Positions 21,333 through 33,289 of a DNA stretch of 64,000 bases are shown here, in pieces; position 1 is the stretch's first letter, and the number at the start of each line of letters is the position of its first letter. The stretch covers positions 142,575,766 through 142,639,765 of the forward strand of contig NC_084795.1 in the NCBI RefSeq assembly GCF_963169125.1, given 5' to 3'. This stretch comes from Humulus lupulus. Taxonomy: Eukaryota; Streptophyta; Magnoliopsida; Rosales; Cannabaceae. Position numbers and translations under genes: made by a program. Below the pieces are notes generated by a model. That model was not told the origin of the DNA, did not search any database, and was given only the letters and a program-made list of their open reading frames with translations.

Positions 21333-21919
21333 GAGTATATTCTAAATTCTAATCAATCCTAGAGCCTTAGCTGAACCCAACCTTTATCTAATAAAGACTA
21401 ATGGCATAATGGTCATTTATCCCAACTCCCCACTAATTCCTCAAGTGTTCCTACCATTTACCAACTAATCCCATCACGTTCAACTAATTACCAAATACTT
21501 ATTCATTACTCAATAAATCTCAAAATATTCTCTAAATTCCCAAAATACCCCTAAGCTTCCCCCCAAGCGGGGTATTTTGCCCCGCTGTGACTATTTTGCT
21601 ATTCTGCTCACTAGGACCTTCTCAGGCCATATACTGCTAATATATCAACATAATAATGTGGTGTCAACCATTTATCACATATAACCACATTTATGCTATC
21701 AACGGGCCAAAATTATAGATATGCCTTATGAACGGTAGAGGGCCGACATCCATATTTAATACTAATAAACATGCATATGACATATTCACCTAATCATATT
21801 AGTCATGCATGCCACATAATCACACATTTAACCAATTAAACATGCATATATATCTAATTAGGCCCTCCTGGCATGCTAATCAAGGCGATAAACCCTATTA
21901 GCATTTTTGGGACGTTACA
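20058..21919 (-). repeat. Tekay LTR2, truncated on the left
   Basis: It aligns with LTR3 from the AAAATACAAG segment (about 28624 in LTR3) to the end GGACGTTACA at 21919, so about 245 bp are missing at the left. Its left edge is joined to int1 RT sequence through the shared bases TGG, with the Athila-derived element inserted at the joint. It differs from LTR3 only slightly in the 20990-21300 stretch. CG-rich words lie at 20717-20910. Confidence 0.85.
21298..21330. repeat. (GA)n microsatellite in LTR2
   Basis: 33 bases of pure GA repeat. The same place in LTR3 has 35 bases (57709-57743) and the LTR4 remnant has a broken version (about 61829-61886). On the coding (minus) strand it is a (CT)n tract, a common element of plant core promoters. 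Confidence 0.95.
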
Positions 21920-21934
21920 ACTATCCCCTCCTTA
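21920..21934 (-). other. Polypurine tract of int2
   Basis: The minus strand reads TAAGGAGGGGATAGT directly before the LTR2 start TGTAACG. The same tract is kept beside LTR3 at 58334-58348 for int3. Confidence 0.85.
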
Positions 21935-21954
21935 CTGAAAATTCTTCCTTGAAA

Positions 21955-23497
21955 TTTACCTAAATAACTCGGGATACTGATCCCGCATAGCTGACTCAAG
22001 CCCCCAAGTCGCTTCCTTGAATTTTCTATTCCTCCATAGTACTTTGACTAGACGAATCGTCTTGTTCCTCAAAACTTTATCCTATCTATCTAGGATCTGA
22101 ACAGGTCGCTCCTCATACCATAAATTTGTTTGTAACTCCAAATCCTCATATCTCAATACATGAGTCGTATCTGAGATGTACTTTCGAAGCTTACAGATGT
22201 GGAATATGTCATGAACCACTAATAACGATGGTGGCAGAGCCAATCTATAGGCTACCTACCCGACCCTCTCTAGGATCTCAAAAGGTCCTATGAGTCTATG
22301 GCTCAGCTTGCCCTTGTTCTCAAACCTTCTCACCCCTCGCAGTGGTGACACACGCAGAAACACTTGGTCCCCTACCTGGAACTCCACATCCCTATGCTTA
22401 GGATCATCGTAGCTTTTCTGTCTTCTCTGCGAAGCAAGCAATCATGGATTGATAACTCAATAGCTACGTTAGTTTTCTGAACCATCTCCTGTCCCAAATA
22501 CATCCTCCCACCCATCTCATCCAAATGAATGGGCGATCTACACCTCCTTCCACACATCGTATCCTATGGAGCTACTCCAATCGTGGATTGATAACTATTG
22601 TTTTATGAAAACTCAATCAACGGGAGGTAATTACTCCAAGACCCCTCGAAGTCTAACACACACGCCTTAAATATGTCCTCCAATATCTGAATTGTCCTCT
22701 CAGACTATCCATCTGTCTGAGGATGAAAGGTTGTACTGAACTTCAACTGAGTTCCCATAGCCTTCTGCAACCCACCCAAAAACTTGGAGGTAAATATGGG
22801 ATCCCAGTCTGATACTATAGATTTGGGAATTCCATGGAGACGTACAACTCCCTCGTGTACAAATCCACATACTGATCCACAGTATATGTCGTCCTCACTG
22901 GTAGAAAGTAAGCTGACTTGGTGTATCTGTCTACTATCACCCACACCGAGTCATGTAGCACCATTGTCCTAGGTAAACCTCCCACAAAACTCATAGTAAT
23001 ATCTTCCCACTTCCACTCGGTAATACCCAAAGGCTGTAGCAACGCTGCTGGTCACTGATGCTCAGCCTTCACCTGCTGACAGGTTAAACACTTAGCCATG
23101 TACTACATTACATCCTTCTTCATCCAATGCCACCAATATAATGTCCGTAGATCTTGATACATCTTCATGGTGCCTGGATGGAGTGAGTATGGTGTAGTAT
23201 GGGATTCATCAAGTATCTCTCGTCTAATACCCAAATCTATCAGAACACAAATCTGACCCTTATATCGTAGTAAACTTGTCTCTGAAATGGAGTAATCCTT
23301 AGCCACTCCAGCTAGGACATTCCCTCTAACCTCCTGCAACTGTGTATCATCCATCTGACCCTCTCTTATCCTCTCTAGAAGGGTCGACTGTAAGGTAATA
23401 TTGGCCAACCGGTCCACTACCATCTATATCCTTACTCTAGCCATCTCCTTTGCCAACTCCTTTGATATATGTTTAGAACTAAATAACTTTCCCGGGC
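21955..23497 (-). pseudogene. int2 integrase with chromodomain, degraded
   Basis: The minus strand holds LDESHTTPYSLHPGT (zinc-binding His) at about 23200, WEDITMSFVGGLP at about 22990, [16 protein letters not shown] at about 22790, QRRQKSYDDPKHRDVEFQVG and GKLSHRLIGPFEILERVG at 22256-22441, and the chromodomain-like end near 21960-22030. The first catalytic Asp is replaced by Ser (ITMSF instead of ITMDF), and int3 shows the same change. Several frameshifts and stops split it. Its link to RNase H is cut by the solo LTR at 23498. Confidence 0.85.
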
Positions 23498-24995
23498 TGA
23501 TAACTCTAGGAATTAGAGTTATTTTTATGCTTTTAAACTTATATTTTTTATCAAGATTGATTTGTGATGTTTTGTTGTAGTTTTATTGTGTTTTTTATTA
23601 AATATTAATTAAAGTAGGATAATATTAAATAGTATAGTTTAGCTGAGAAAATCTCTAAAAAATGTTGGTTTATTATCTTGATAGGTGGTCTTTGAGTTTG
23701 AATCAATTTAAGAAAGAATTCAAGTGTGAAGTGGAATCAGAATTTGAGGAATGTTGTGGCATTGCTGCAACATCGCATCCTGACATCTACTCTATTTTGA
23801 GGGTCCACGTGTGAAGCTTCTATTTTTGGTCTCTAACTTATTTTTTTTTTAACTTAATTGGGCTGAAATTAATTGATAAAATAATATTTGGGCTTTAGTT
23901 GTATCTTGGTCCATTTGTGGTAAAGAGGACAAAAATCAATTAAAAGAAAAGAGGCCCACGTGACTAAGGAATGAGGCTGACCTAAATGTAGTGATGGTCT
24001 TCTTTTCTAAGTGTGATATACACGACTGGCAGAGGAAGAAATACCCAGCCGCCTGGTGCAATTCAAGACCCCAATTTGGCAACCATTACGGTGAAGGAAA
24101 AAGGAGAGAGGAAGGAGAAAAAGAAGGAAAAGCAAGAAGACATAGTCACTTGAGACATCAATTTGGCTTGAATTTCTTACCTTTATTTCTATTTTCTTTC
24201 AATTTATTCTCTAGAATTCAGATTATGGATTGTTATTATTTGGGTGTTTTTGAGATTATGAGTATGACCTAAACTCTAAATAGGTAGGATAATTAGAACT
24301 CTAATATGTGATTGTCTTCACACTTTTATATTGATGCTTATGCAATTTGATCTTTATTCATTCAAATATTTATCATGGTTAATGCTTGCAATTGATTGAT
24401 CACCTTTAGTAGGTAATTGGGTTAATTTTTAATTTTGAAAAGGTTGAAATTAATTGACACACAATTTGAATGGTGCATGCTTGAACTCTTTGAATTTAAG
24501 ATTGTAATGATATAAACATATATTATTACCATGCATAGTCTTATGGAATTGATGCTTGAATTAAATCTTTGAAATTGAATTAGCATAGACATATGTGATT
24601 TAATTTAAAGATTAGAACCATAGTTCTTTGATGAAAGCCTATGAAAATTAACTAAAATTCTGGGCTAATAGACCACCAGTTGCTGCAGCATCAGTCCAAC
24701 AGCAGTGTCAAGGTTGCATATTAGGGGATAATTATTCTAGTTGCCATCATACCATTTGTCACTCCTTGAATCATTTTTCCTGAGTTGTTTCTTTTATTTT
24801 TCTGCATTTAATTACTTAGTTCTTAGACCACAATCTTTCTAATTAATCTTAGTGCTTTTAAATCATTTTGTTAGAACGTAGTTTCACAATTAAAACTTAA
24901 GAAAACAGTCCTTGTGGATACGATATCTGGTACTTGTTACTATATTACTTGTTGTTGAGAGTGTACACTTGCACTTAGCTTTATTTTATGCAACA
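23498..24995 (+). mobile_element. Athila-type solo LTR, 1498 bp
   Basis: It begins TGATAACTCTAGG and ends TTTTATGCAACA. Flanks are CGGGC (23493-23497) and TGGGC (24996-25000), a duplication with one change. The start matches the LTR start of the Athila-derived element in opposite orientation, and the lengths (1498 and 1496) are almost equal, but the sequences have diverged. The LTR carries TTGCTGCAACA-like words at about 23763 and 24671. It sits between RNase H and integrase of int2. The 93-codon plus-strand frame at 23991 has no recognisable domain and I do not call it. Confidence 0.85.
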
Positions 24996-26400
24996 TGGGC
25001 CCCTCCAACCCAATGCATCTGCCACTACATTGGCTTTCCCTTGGCGGTAAAGGATATCACAATCATAGTCCTTCACCAACTCAAGCCAATGTCTCTGCCT
25101 CATGTTCAAGTCCTTCTGGGTGAAGAAATACTTCAAGCTCTTATGATTGGTGTATATCTCACACTTTTCTCCACATAAGCAATGTCGCAAAACTTTAAGT
25201 GCGAATACCACCACCGCCAACTCCAAATCATGAGAAGAGTACCGCTTCTCATACTTCATCAGTTGCGTAATGCATAAGGAATAACCTTATCATTCTGTAT
25301 CAATACGCATCCCAATCCCAATCTCGATGAATTACAGTATACTACAAACTTCCCTCCCTCTGAAGGAAGACTCAACACAGGAGTAGTAATCAGTTGTCGC
25401 TTTAATTCTTGGAAGTTATTCTCACACTTTTCTGACCAGATAAACTTCAGATTCTTCCGTGTCAATTCTATCATCGGTGCAGCAACCTTCGAAAACCCTT
25501 CTACAAACTGTTTGCAATATCCTGCTAACCCAAGGAAGCTCCTAACCTCTGAGGCGTTCCTTGTCCTCGGCCAATCTTTCACTGCCCGTACCTTAGCTGG
25601 ATCCACCTTACTCCCATCTCCACCAACAATGTGTCCAAGGAATGTCACTTCTGGTAGCCAGGACTCGCACTTCTTAAACTTAGCATACAACCGATGCTCT
25701 CTCAACCTCTACAATACATGTCAGAGATGTTGTTCGTGCTCTGCTTCTAAACTCGAGTAAATCAAGATGTCGTCGATGAAGACAATCACAAACTGGTCTA
25801 GGAAGTCCTTGAACACCTTTTCATCAGATCCAAGAATGCTATTGGGGCATTGGTTATACCAAACGACATGACCAAAAACTCATTGTGCCCATACCTTGTT
25901 CGAAAGGTCATCTTCAGAATATCCTCGTCCTTGATCCTCAGCTAATGATAACCAGATCAAAGATCAATCTTCGAGAATACCGTCTTTCCCTGCAGCTAGT
26001 CGAACAGATCATTGATCCTTGGTAAGGGGTATTTGGTCTTGATGGTCAACTTATTCAATTCCATGTAATCTATACTCATTCTCAAAGTCCCATCCTTCTT
26101 CTTCACAAACAAAACTGAAGCACCGCATGGCGAGAAGCTAGGTCTGATAAACCCTAAATCTAGAAGCTCTTGCAACTGTATCTTCAACTCTTTCAGTTTT
26201 GCCAGAGCCATCCTATATGGTGCCCTCGACACTGGCTCTGTACCCAACGCTAACTCAATGACAAACTGAATCTCCCGATGCAGTGGCAGTCCTGGTAAAT
26301 CTTCAGGAAACACATCCAAGAACTCACATACCAACCTGGTCTCTCCAGGCCCCACTGGCATAACCCTGGTGGTATCCACCACACTAGCTAGAAAGCCTAT
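24996..26400 (-). pseudogene. int2 reverse transcriptase and RNase H, degraded
   Basis: On the minus strand RT begins in the 263-codon open stretch 25996-26787 with [40 protein letters not shown] and [18 protein letters not shown]. After a break it gives [11 protein letters not shown] near 25770-25790 (catalytic FIDD) and [18 protein letters not shown]. RNase H follows with [15 protein letters not shown] (the first catalytic Asp is Asn), [27 protein letters not shown] and ANVVADAL. The frame is broken at about 25705-25996 and 25259. Confidence 0.88.
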
Positions 26401-26800
26401 ATAATCTCCGTGTAATAGGTCCCTAGCCATCAATGTTGATATCATGGGTATGCGGGGTCCATGCACAGCACCTACGAAGACAAAGGGATCCTCACCCTCA
26501 GGCTCAAAGGTCACCATCTTCTTCCTGCAATCTATAGTAGCCCCATACCTGACCAGCCAATCTATCCTTAAAATCATTTCAAAATCATCCATACTCAACT
26601 CGATCAAATTTACTGATAATTCCCTACTATCCACCGTCACTGGCAATGCTCTAATCCACCTCTTAGAAACTACCAGTTCCCCTCTAGGCAGTATAGTCCT
26701 AAACCCCGCAGTATAATACTCACTAGGTCTACACAATTTATCAATTACCTTACTAGAAAAAAAATGAATGTGTAGCACCAAAGTCAATCAATACAGTATC
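26400..26800 (-). pseudogene. int2 protease with altered active site
   Basis: The minus strand reads [15 protein letters not shown], where the family has D-S-G-A-T-H: the active-site Ser is Phe. A run of A near 26752-26763 coincides with a frame change between the gag-side frame (26753-27037) and the RT-side frame (25996-26787). [20 protein letters not shown], the usual end of the domain, is intact. Confidence 0.85.
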
Positions 26801-27998
26801 TGAGGAGCTAGCACTAGAAAGTTGACTTGTCACTATCGAGGGACTAGCCTCGGACTCTACCTGTGTCAAGGTGAACACTCGAGCTAGAGTCAAGATGTCC
26901 ACCTTCCTTGGTTCCTCTATCTTTGCTATTGGGCATTCCTTCTTGAGGTGTCCCACCACCCCGCACAGATTACAAGCCTTTCCCCGACATTCGCCTGGAT
27001 GGCGCTTCTTACATCTCGTGCACTCTGGATAAATCATCCATGTCTCACACCCTCCCTGGCGACCACCCTATACATTCTAACCCCTCCTATCAGGACCAGT
27101 AATGGTCGAAGTGTCAGGGGTCTTCCTCTTCAGATAATTGGAGCCTTCGCCCCTACCAAACCTTGTGTATGGAGGCATTACCATGCGAACATCATGTCTC
27201 GCAGCATTCTCCCTCCAGATCTTATTTTCTGCCTCTTAAGTGATAAGAGTCTTCTCAACAGCTTGAGCATAAGTCGTTCCCTCAAGTACTGATGTGATCC
27301 TCACATCTCGGGCTATCATAGCATTAAGCCCTCGAATAAACCTGTCTTATCTAGCTGCATTAGTAGGCATTAAATCTTGTGTGCACTTTGCAAGCCTATA
27401 AAACTTTAGGGCATACTCAGTAACTTTCATGTTTCCCTGCACCAACTCAACAAACTCAATCACCTTCGCTGCCCTTACGAGAACGTTATAATATTTATGG
27501 TCGAACAGGTCTCTGAACCCATCCCAGCTCATAACAGTAATGTCCTGTGTTAGTGATGCCACCTCACACAAAATACAGGCATCCTCAATAAGCATATAGA
27601 TGGCACAGGCCACACTATCATTACCTTCCACCCTCATAAAGTCCAGGATGGAGGTGGTCATATTCATCCACTGTTCAGCCTTCAGTGGATCTGGTCCTCC
27701 CTCAAAGGTTAGAGGGTGTTGATTTCTAAGTCATTCATAAAGTTGCTCCCACCTGTTCCCAACCTCAGGTGGTTGTACCACTGGTACCACAGCAGGTGGC
27801 ACAATAGGTGTAGCATTCCCTGATGGAGCCTACTGTCTCAAAAGATGAATCTTCTCTTCCTAACTTTTGTAGCCGGGATTGCATATCAGCAAGTACCTGC
27901 TACCAGGTCTCAGGGTCTGACGGAGGGTTCTTGCCCTGCTCATCATCTTTAGCCTCAACCCCCGTGCTGTTTAGTCGTATTGATCTCCTTGGACGCAT
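26801..27998 (-). pseudogene. int2 gag with CCHC zinc knuckle, degraded
   Basis: The start is the ATG at 27998, followed by RPRRSIRLNSTGVEAKDDE. The gag core is at 27347-27667 (106 open codons) with NDSVACAIYMLIEDACIL and YALKFYRLAKCTQDL. The knuckle CNLCGVVGHLKKEC near 26930-26970 is a perfect C-x2-C-x4-H-x4-C. Frames change between these parts. The product would be the particle-forming protein of the Tekay-like element. It is the only gag left in the array. Confidence 0.85.
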
Positions 27999-28362
27999 AG
28001 TATCCAAGTTTATCTGCAATCAATGACTCGGCAGTCAGGCAATGATAATAGGTTAACATTCCTTCCATGGTCCATCATTGAAACTCAACCAACAATATGA
28101 AATCAAGATGAAAACAAGAATTTAAACATTCGTTCACATGCAGCAGCAATGCTAATAAGCATGCCTCATCATAATCCCACAGCAGTCAAGGGCCAGGCCC
28201 TATCAGTATCTCATGCTCCCTATTAATCATACAGATTAAAACATTTACATTTCATTTAAGCACGTAATCACATATATACAGTTACCAAACCCTGAGTCGA
28301 GCTTGTCTTTAGCGGGGAGTGTACATGCCCCGCGAGTCTTCAGGAACCCTTAAACCAAGACG
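27999..28362 (-). other. 5' leader of int2, no gene seen
   Basis: About 360 bases between the PBS and the gag ATG. Nothing coding or repeated is visible; this is the expected untranslated leader, which probably contains the packaging signal. Confidence 0.6.
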
Positions 28363-28374
28363 GCTCTGATACCA
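28363..28374 (-). other. Primer binding site matching initiator tRNA-Met
   Basis: The minus strand reads TGGTATCAGAGC, the standard complement of plant initiator tRNA-Met, three bases inside the LTR3 end. It shows that LTR3 is the 5' LTR of int2. Confidence 0.95.
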
Positions 28375-28377
28375 AGT

Positions 28378-29248
28378 TGTAACACCCCGGATAACCAAGA
28401 CTGCTACACTGTGTATTTTAAAATAGTGCAAGACTGGCTAATCAAGTCATTTGAATAATAATGTGATCCTAAGGTCAACTATCAGGTTAGGGTTAAAAGA
28501 TTTTTTATTATAAATGGTTAATGTTCATTAAAACAAGTGTTTGATACATGGGATCCGAAAAATAGGGTGTATATGGTAATTACATCCCCCAAAAGTTAAT
28601 ACAACAAAAGACTGTCTAATGGAAAAATACAAGCTTTTAGGGCTTTATCCCTGTACTTTCCCTCGGCCGTGGCAGACGACCAACTGACTAAGTACACTTC
28701 ACCCCCAGAGCTCTCCAACTCATGGTTGGTCCATTTTCTCGCTGCCTTTACCTAAACCACGTAGCACTTGTGAGCCAAGGCCCAGTATGAAAACCATAAA
28801 CATCAAGCACACATAACAACAGTAGTATTCAAGCAATCATTCTTAACTCAACCAGTTCAATTATATAAGAGAATACAAGCATTAAAATAACCAATGGTAA
28901 ACATATAATATCAAGATTATATCTTAACCAGTTACAAAAATGTTCAGGGTCGACATGCTTAGGCCGAGCCCTCTATTTATCTAGCTGACCTTGGATCGCA
29001 TAAGCCAAGCTGCGTTCCGTACGCTTATCATCAGCCCCAACACTCATAGGTCGTTCATACTCAGATACATAACGATTGTACAATCACATAGTACACATAT
29101 TCAATTATTGGGAATCTCAGTCCCGTTCACAACCACAAGGGTGCCATTTTCTTACCTCGAATCCTGAGTGAAGAATAAAGAACGGTCACGAGCATGATCC
29201 TCATTGTTAGCCTTAGCGATAAACCAAGTCATAGTGTCAATGGGTAAC
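28378..29248 (-). repeat. Tekay LTR3, left part
   Basis: It begins TGTAACACCCCGG at 28378 and is cut at 29248 by the Athila at 29249-56965. The right part is 56971-58333. It serves as the 5' LTR of int2 and, on its other side, as the 3' LTR of int3. Confidence 0.9.
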
Positions 29249-30651
29249 TGTTGAATCTATTTTATGTCACAATTAGGTGGTGGTTTAGGTAGTCTTTTAT
29301 GTTGTTTTTATTTCATTTAGTGCGATTTTACGCTTTTGTTTGCTTTTTTTTCAGCTCTGGTGAATAAAAAGGAAGATTTGAATACTTGGAGGAAAATGGT
29401 TCAAAAAGAGAAGAAAAACCCAAGTTTCAGTGTTGTTTTCTATAAAGGACGGATCCCGGATTGATTTGAAGGCATTGGTGATTTTTCGAGTTTAAAATTG
29501 CAAAGATTGAGAATTCATTAAGGGCCATGACTTAGGGAATTTGGAGTCGCGGCCAGCCTCTTCACAGAAACCGTGTGTTGGAGTCATGGCACGAGTCGCG
29601 GCATGGATTTGGAGGGCCATGACTTAGAGCGAATGCCCAGGGAAATAAGGACATGGGTCGCAGCAAGTGGACATTTGTGCTGCATCCCTCCTCAACGAAA
29701 AATGCAGTTTTGGGACACAGGTCGCAGGGCTAGAATAGCTGGGTCGTGGCCCAAATCCTTCAAAAAGAAAAATTTAGGTTATAAACGTAATTTCGAAAAG
29801 AAACAACGAGACAAGTTTTTGGTGGCTAAAATTCTTAGAGAACACTTTTGGGAGGCTTCTTCACCTGTTTGTCATCCATCTATTACTTTATGTTTGTTCT
29901 TGAATTTCTTTGTGTTTAGAATGACAGTTATGAACTAATTTTCTATTTAGGGCTGTTAATAGAATCGCTTGAATCCATATTATGAACTAATGCAATTTAT
30001 CATTTCTTCTTCATCTTCTTTTCAATTCCATGCAATCTGTGCTTGTTGATTGATTAGTGACCAGCCATCTATAGTCATTACCTGTATGTTTTTTAATCAA
30101 AATCTGAGAAGTGCGATTTGAATCTGCTTTGGTTGTTTAGGACGCAATTATAATTTGGAACGAGAGTATCTAGATTAATTGTGTGACTCTATTTTGAGTT
30201 GTTTTGATTAATGTTTCCTTTGTGATAAAAATTACCATAGAAATATAGGAAATTTTCACTTAGGTTGAGTTTATAATTCATAACATGATTATAAGCTGCT
30301 TTTGTCAACTCGTTAATTGAAATAGGAAGAAAGAAGAAGAAATTGGTAACTTGTATTAGGGATTAATAGGGAGGATAGTTGATGATATTAAATTCCCTAA
30401 TTACTCTCTTATTATTTAAATTCAAGGTTTTTTCGATACTTATTGTTTTTATTGAGTTCTTAATTATTGTTTTTGCAATTTATATTTTCTTCTGCATTAT
30501 TACAAGAATCAAAGTTTAATTGACCAAATAGAAACAAAAAGATTAATTGATTGGTAATTGGTGATTCAGTCATTGAGGACGATACATGGTTTTACCAAGA
30601 TTATTACTAATTTGCGATACGTGCACTTGCGTAGCAATAAATTTTTCAACA
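29249..30651 (+). repeat. 5' LTR of the Athila element
   Basis: It runs from TGTTGAATCTATTTTATG to TTTTTCAACA, 1403 bp. A cluster of GGTCGCGGC and GGCCATGAC words lies at 29525-29755, in contrast to the AT-rich rest. The 121-codon frame 29573-29938 lies over this cluster and looks accidental. Confidence 0.9.
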
Positions 30652-30657
30652 AGTTTT

Positions 30658-30675
30658 TGGCGCCATTGCCGGGGA
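30658..30675 (+). other. Primer binding site, tRNA-Asp type with one mismatch
   Basis: It reads TGGCGCCATTGCCGGGGA; the only difference from the site at 18533-18550 is A for G at the eighth base. It lies six bases after the LTR end. Confidence 0.9.
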
Positions 30676-30789
30676 CTATAAACTATCAATATCAGTCTAA
30701 TTAATTTTATTTCTAATTTGGTTGTTCTTTGTCTTGTTTCTAACCTATTTCCGCTGCATTTCTTTGTCAAATTCAGGTAGTTTGGTTAT

Positions 30790-32450
30790 ATGTGTAGCAG
30801 AAGAGGAGCAGATAACCTTGCTCCAGTTAATCCTGAAATTGAGAAGGTTTGCAAACAAAATAGAATAAACAAGATGTTAGCTCGTTAGACTATGGAGATG
30901 GCACAAAATGACAAGAATAATGAGGTTCCCGAGGTTGTTCAAGGTCAGGCTCCACATCCTACTACAAGGAGGCTGAGAGACTATGTACTGCCCACTGTTA
31001 CAGGAGTACAAAACTTTATAAGACGGCCAGCTGTGGAGGCCAATAATTTTTAGGTTAAGCTGGAGATCTCGTAAATGGTGCAATCCACCGTCAAATTTTG
31101 TGGTTTGCCTTCTGAAGACCCCCATATGCAAAAGGAAAATTTCTTAGAGTTGTGTGATACCTTTAAGTATAATCGGGTGAGCGACGATGCAATCAGGTTG
31201 AGGCTATTCCCAATTTTGTTGTGGGAAAGAGATAAAAGTTGGTTGAACCCCCTTCAATCCAATTCGATAAATACTTGGGAGGATTTGGCTCAGAAATTCC
31301 TTGCCAAGTTATTTCCTCCATCAAAAGCTGCTAAATTGAGAGGGGAGATTAATAATTTTTATCAGCTGGATGGTGAATCTTTGTATGACTCCTGGGAAAG
31401 GTTCAAGGATATATTGAGAAAATGTCCCCATCATGGTATAGAAAAGTGGATGTTGGTCCACAATTTTTTACAACGGGTTGTGTGGTACAACAAGAACAAT
31501 TATTAATGATGCTGTTGGTGGGGCATTCATGAGTAAAAGTGCCAATGAAGCTTATGAACTGTTAGAGGACATGGCCACAAACAATCATCAGTGGTCTGAT
31601 GAGAGGTCATTTAGGGTTCGAAAGGTAGTTGGGGTACATGAACTTGAAGCTATTACTGCTCTGACAGCACAAGTGGCCTCGTTGACAAAATAATTGCAGC
31701 AGAATACTGTGTCCGCTAATGCGATTCAGATGGAAGCTAGGTGTGAAATTTGTGGAGGTTCTCACTCTTTTGATCAGTGTCCTATTGGTAATAAAAATAA
31801 CATTCCTATGGACCAAGCTCAGGTTCAAGCTGTGGGATATTTTCAGAGGCCATTCAACAATCCATTCTCCAACACCTACAATGCTGGCTGGAGAAATCAC
31901 CCCAACTTTTCTTGGAGAAACAATCAAGGCCAGCAATCTTGGTTTCAAGGTCAGTATTATAAGAATATGCCTCAACAACAAGCAATGCATTAAGCCTCTT
32001 CATCATAATAGCCTAGGCCACAAGCTCTACCAGACAGGCCTAATGAATTACAAGCTGTGTTATTGACTCTTACCAACACTCAAACTCAATTCATGACTGA
32101 GACCAGATCCTCTATCAGAAATCTTGAAACACAAGTGGGGCAGTGGGCAAATTTGCTGAATAATAGACCTCAGGGAAACTTACGTAGCAACATTGAAATT
32201 AATCCTAAGGAGCAATGTCAGGCAATTATTATGAGGAGTGGTCAACAAATTGAGCAGTCTAGTGTACAACAATTAGTGGTTCAGAATGAAGATTTTGGGT
32301 GAAAAGTCTGATACAGTTGAGCAAGGGGTTACTGAAGATCACAAGAGTACAGAGAAAATTCCTCCAGTTGTTGTTGACCAGCCAGCCTGAGTTCCATATC
32401 CTAAGAGGCTTAGAAAAATTACTCTTGATAAACAGTTTTCTAAGTTTTTA
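30790..32450 (+). pseudogene. Athila gag, broken
   Basis: The start ATG at 30790 is followed by CSRRGADNLAPVNPEIEKV, the same opening as the ORF at 18432. Blocks include [53 protein letters not shown] and the knuckle CEICGGSHSFDQC (C-x2-C-x3-H-x4-C) at about 31743-31781. Five frames (31075-31506, 31478-31693, 31694-31993, 32057-32302 and neighbours) are separated by stops or shifts. Confidence 0.85.
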
Positions 32451-32453
32451 GAG

Positions 32454-33240
32454 GTGTTCAAAAAGCTGCACATCAATATTCCTTTTGCTGTGGATTTGGA
32501 GCAGATGCCTAATTATGTAAAGTTCATGAAAGAGATTTTGTCTAAGAAAAGAAAGATGGAAGACTATGAAACTGTGGCACTCACTGAAGAATGTAGTTTA
32601 ATATTACATAGGAAGTTGCCCCAAAAGTTGAGAGATCTGGGGTGCTTTACTATACCTTGCACAATTGAAAAATTTGAGTGTATGCATGCCTTGTGTTATT
32701 TGCGGGTGAGTATTAATCTGATGCCCTTGTCTATGTTCGGAAGACTTGGTTTGAGTGAAGCAAGACCGACAACAGTTACTCTACAGTTGGCAGATCGATC
32801 GGTGAAGCATCCACGGGGTATCATTGAAGATGTTCTTGTGAAGGTGGATAAGTCTATTTTTCCTGCTAATTTTTTTGTTCTTGATATGGACGAGTATGCA
32901 AACATGCCTATCATTCTTGGAAGACCATTCCTAGCCACGGGCCAAGCTCTCATTGATGTTCCGAAGGGTGAATTAAAGCTTCGGGTTCAAGGGGGTGAGG
33001 TAGTATTCAATGTCTTCAAGGCAATTAAGTATCGGTGGCTAGTGACTATTGCTATAGTGTGGATGTGATAGATGATGCAGTCTCGAAACGAAGGGTGAGT
33101 AGTGATGCCTTAGAGGCGGTGTTGATAGGTGGTAAGGAAGATGATGATGATGATGTCGAGATGAGAGAATATGTAAATTGGATTAACTCTTGCCAACCGT
33201 ACAGGAAGAAGTTTGAAGAGTTGGTAGAGGGACCTGAATG
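32454..33240 (+). pseudogene. Athila protease, active-site Asp lost
   Basis: The 204-codon stretch 32454-33068 has LHINIPFAVDLEQMPNYVKF, then LCYLRVSINLMPLSMFGRLG where the family and the ORF at 15724 have C-D-L-G-A-S. Asp and Gly are both gone. MPIILGRPFLATGQALIDV is kept. A second frame, 33035-33241, continues with an acidic run. It matches residues about 550-740 of the Athila-derived fusion protein. Confidence 0.85.
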
Positions 33241-33289
33241 ACCATTAACATCTATTCAGCAGCCACCGCAATTGGAATAAAAGGCTCTT

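Noticed and set aside
24912..25178. 88-codon plus-strand frame at the end of the solo LTR
   Set aside because: It crosses the insertion boundary into antisense RNase H, so it cannot be an ancestral gene.
29573..29938. 121-codon frame in the Athila 5' LTR
   Set aside because: It lies over the GGTCGCGGC word cluster; I see no matching open frame at the corresponding place in the 3' LTR.
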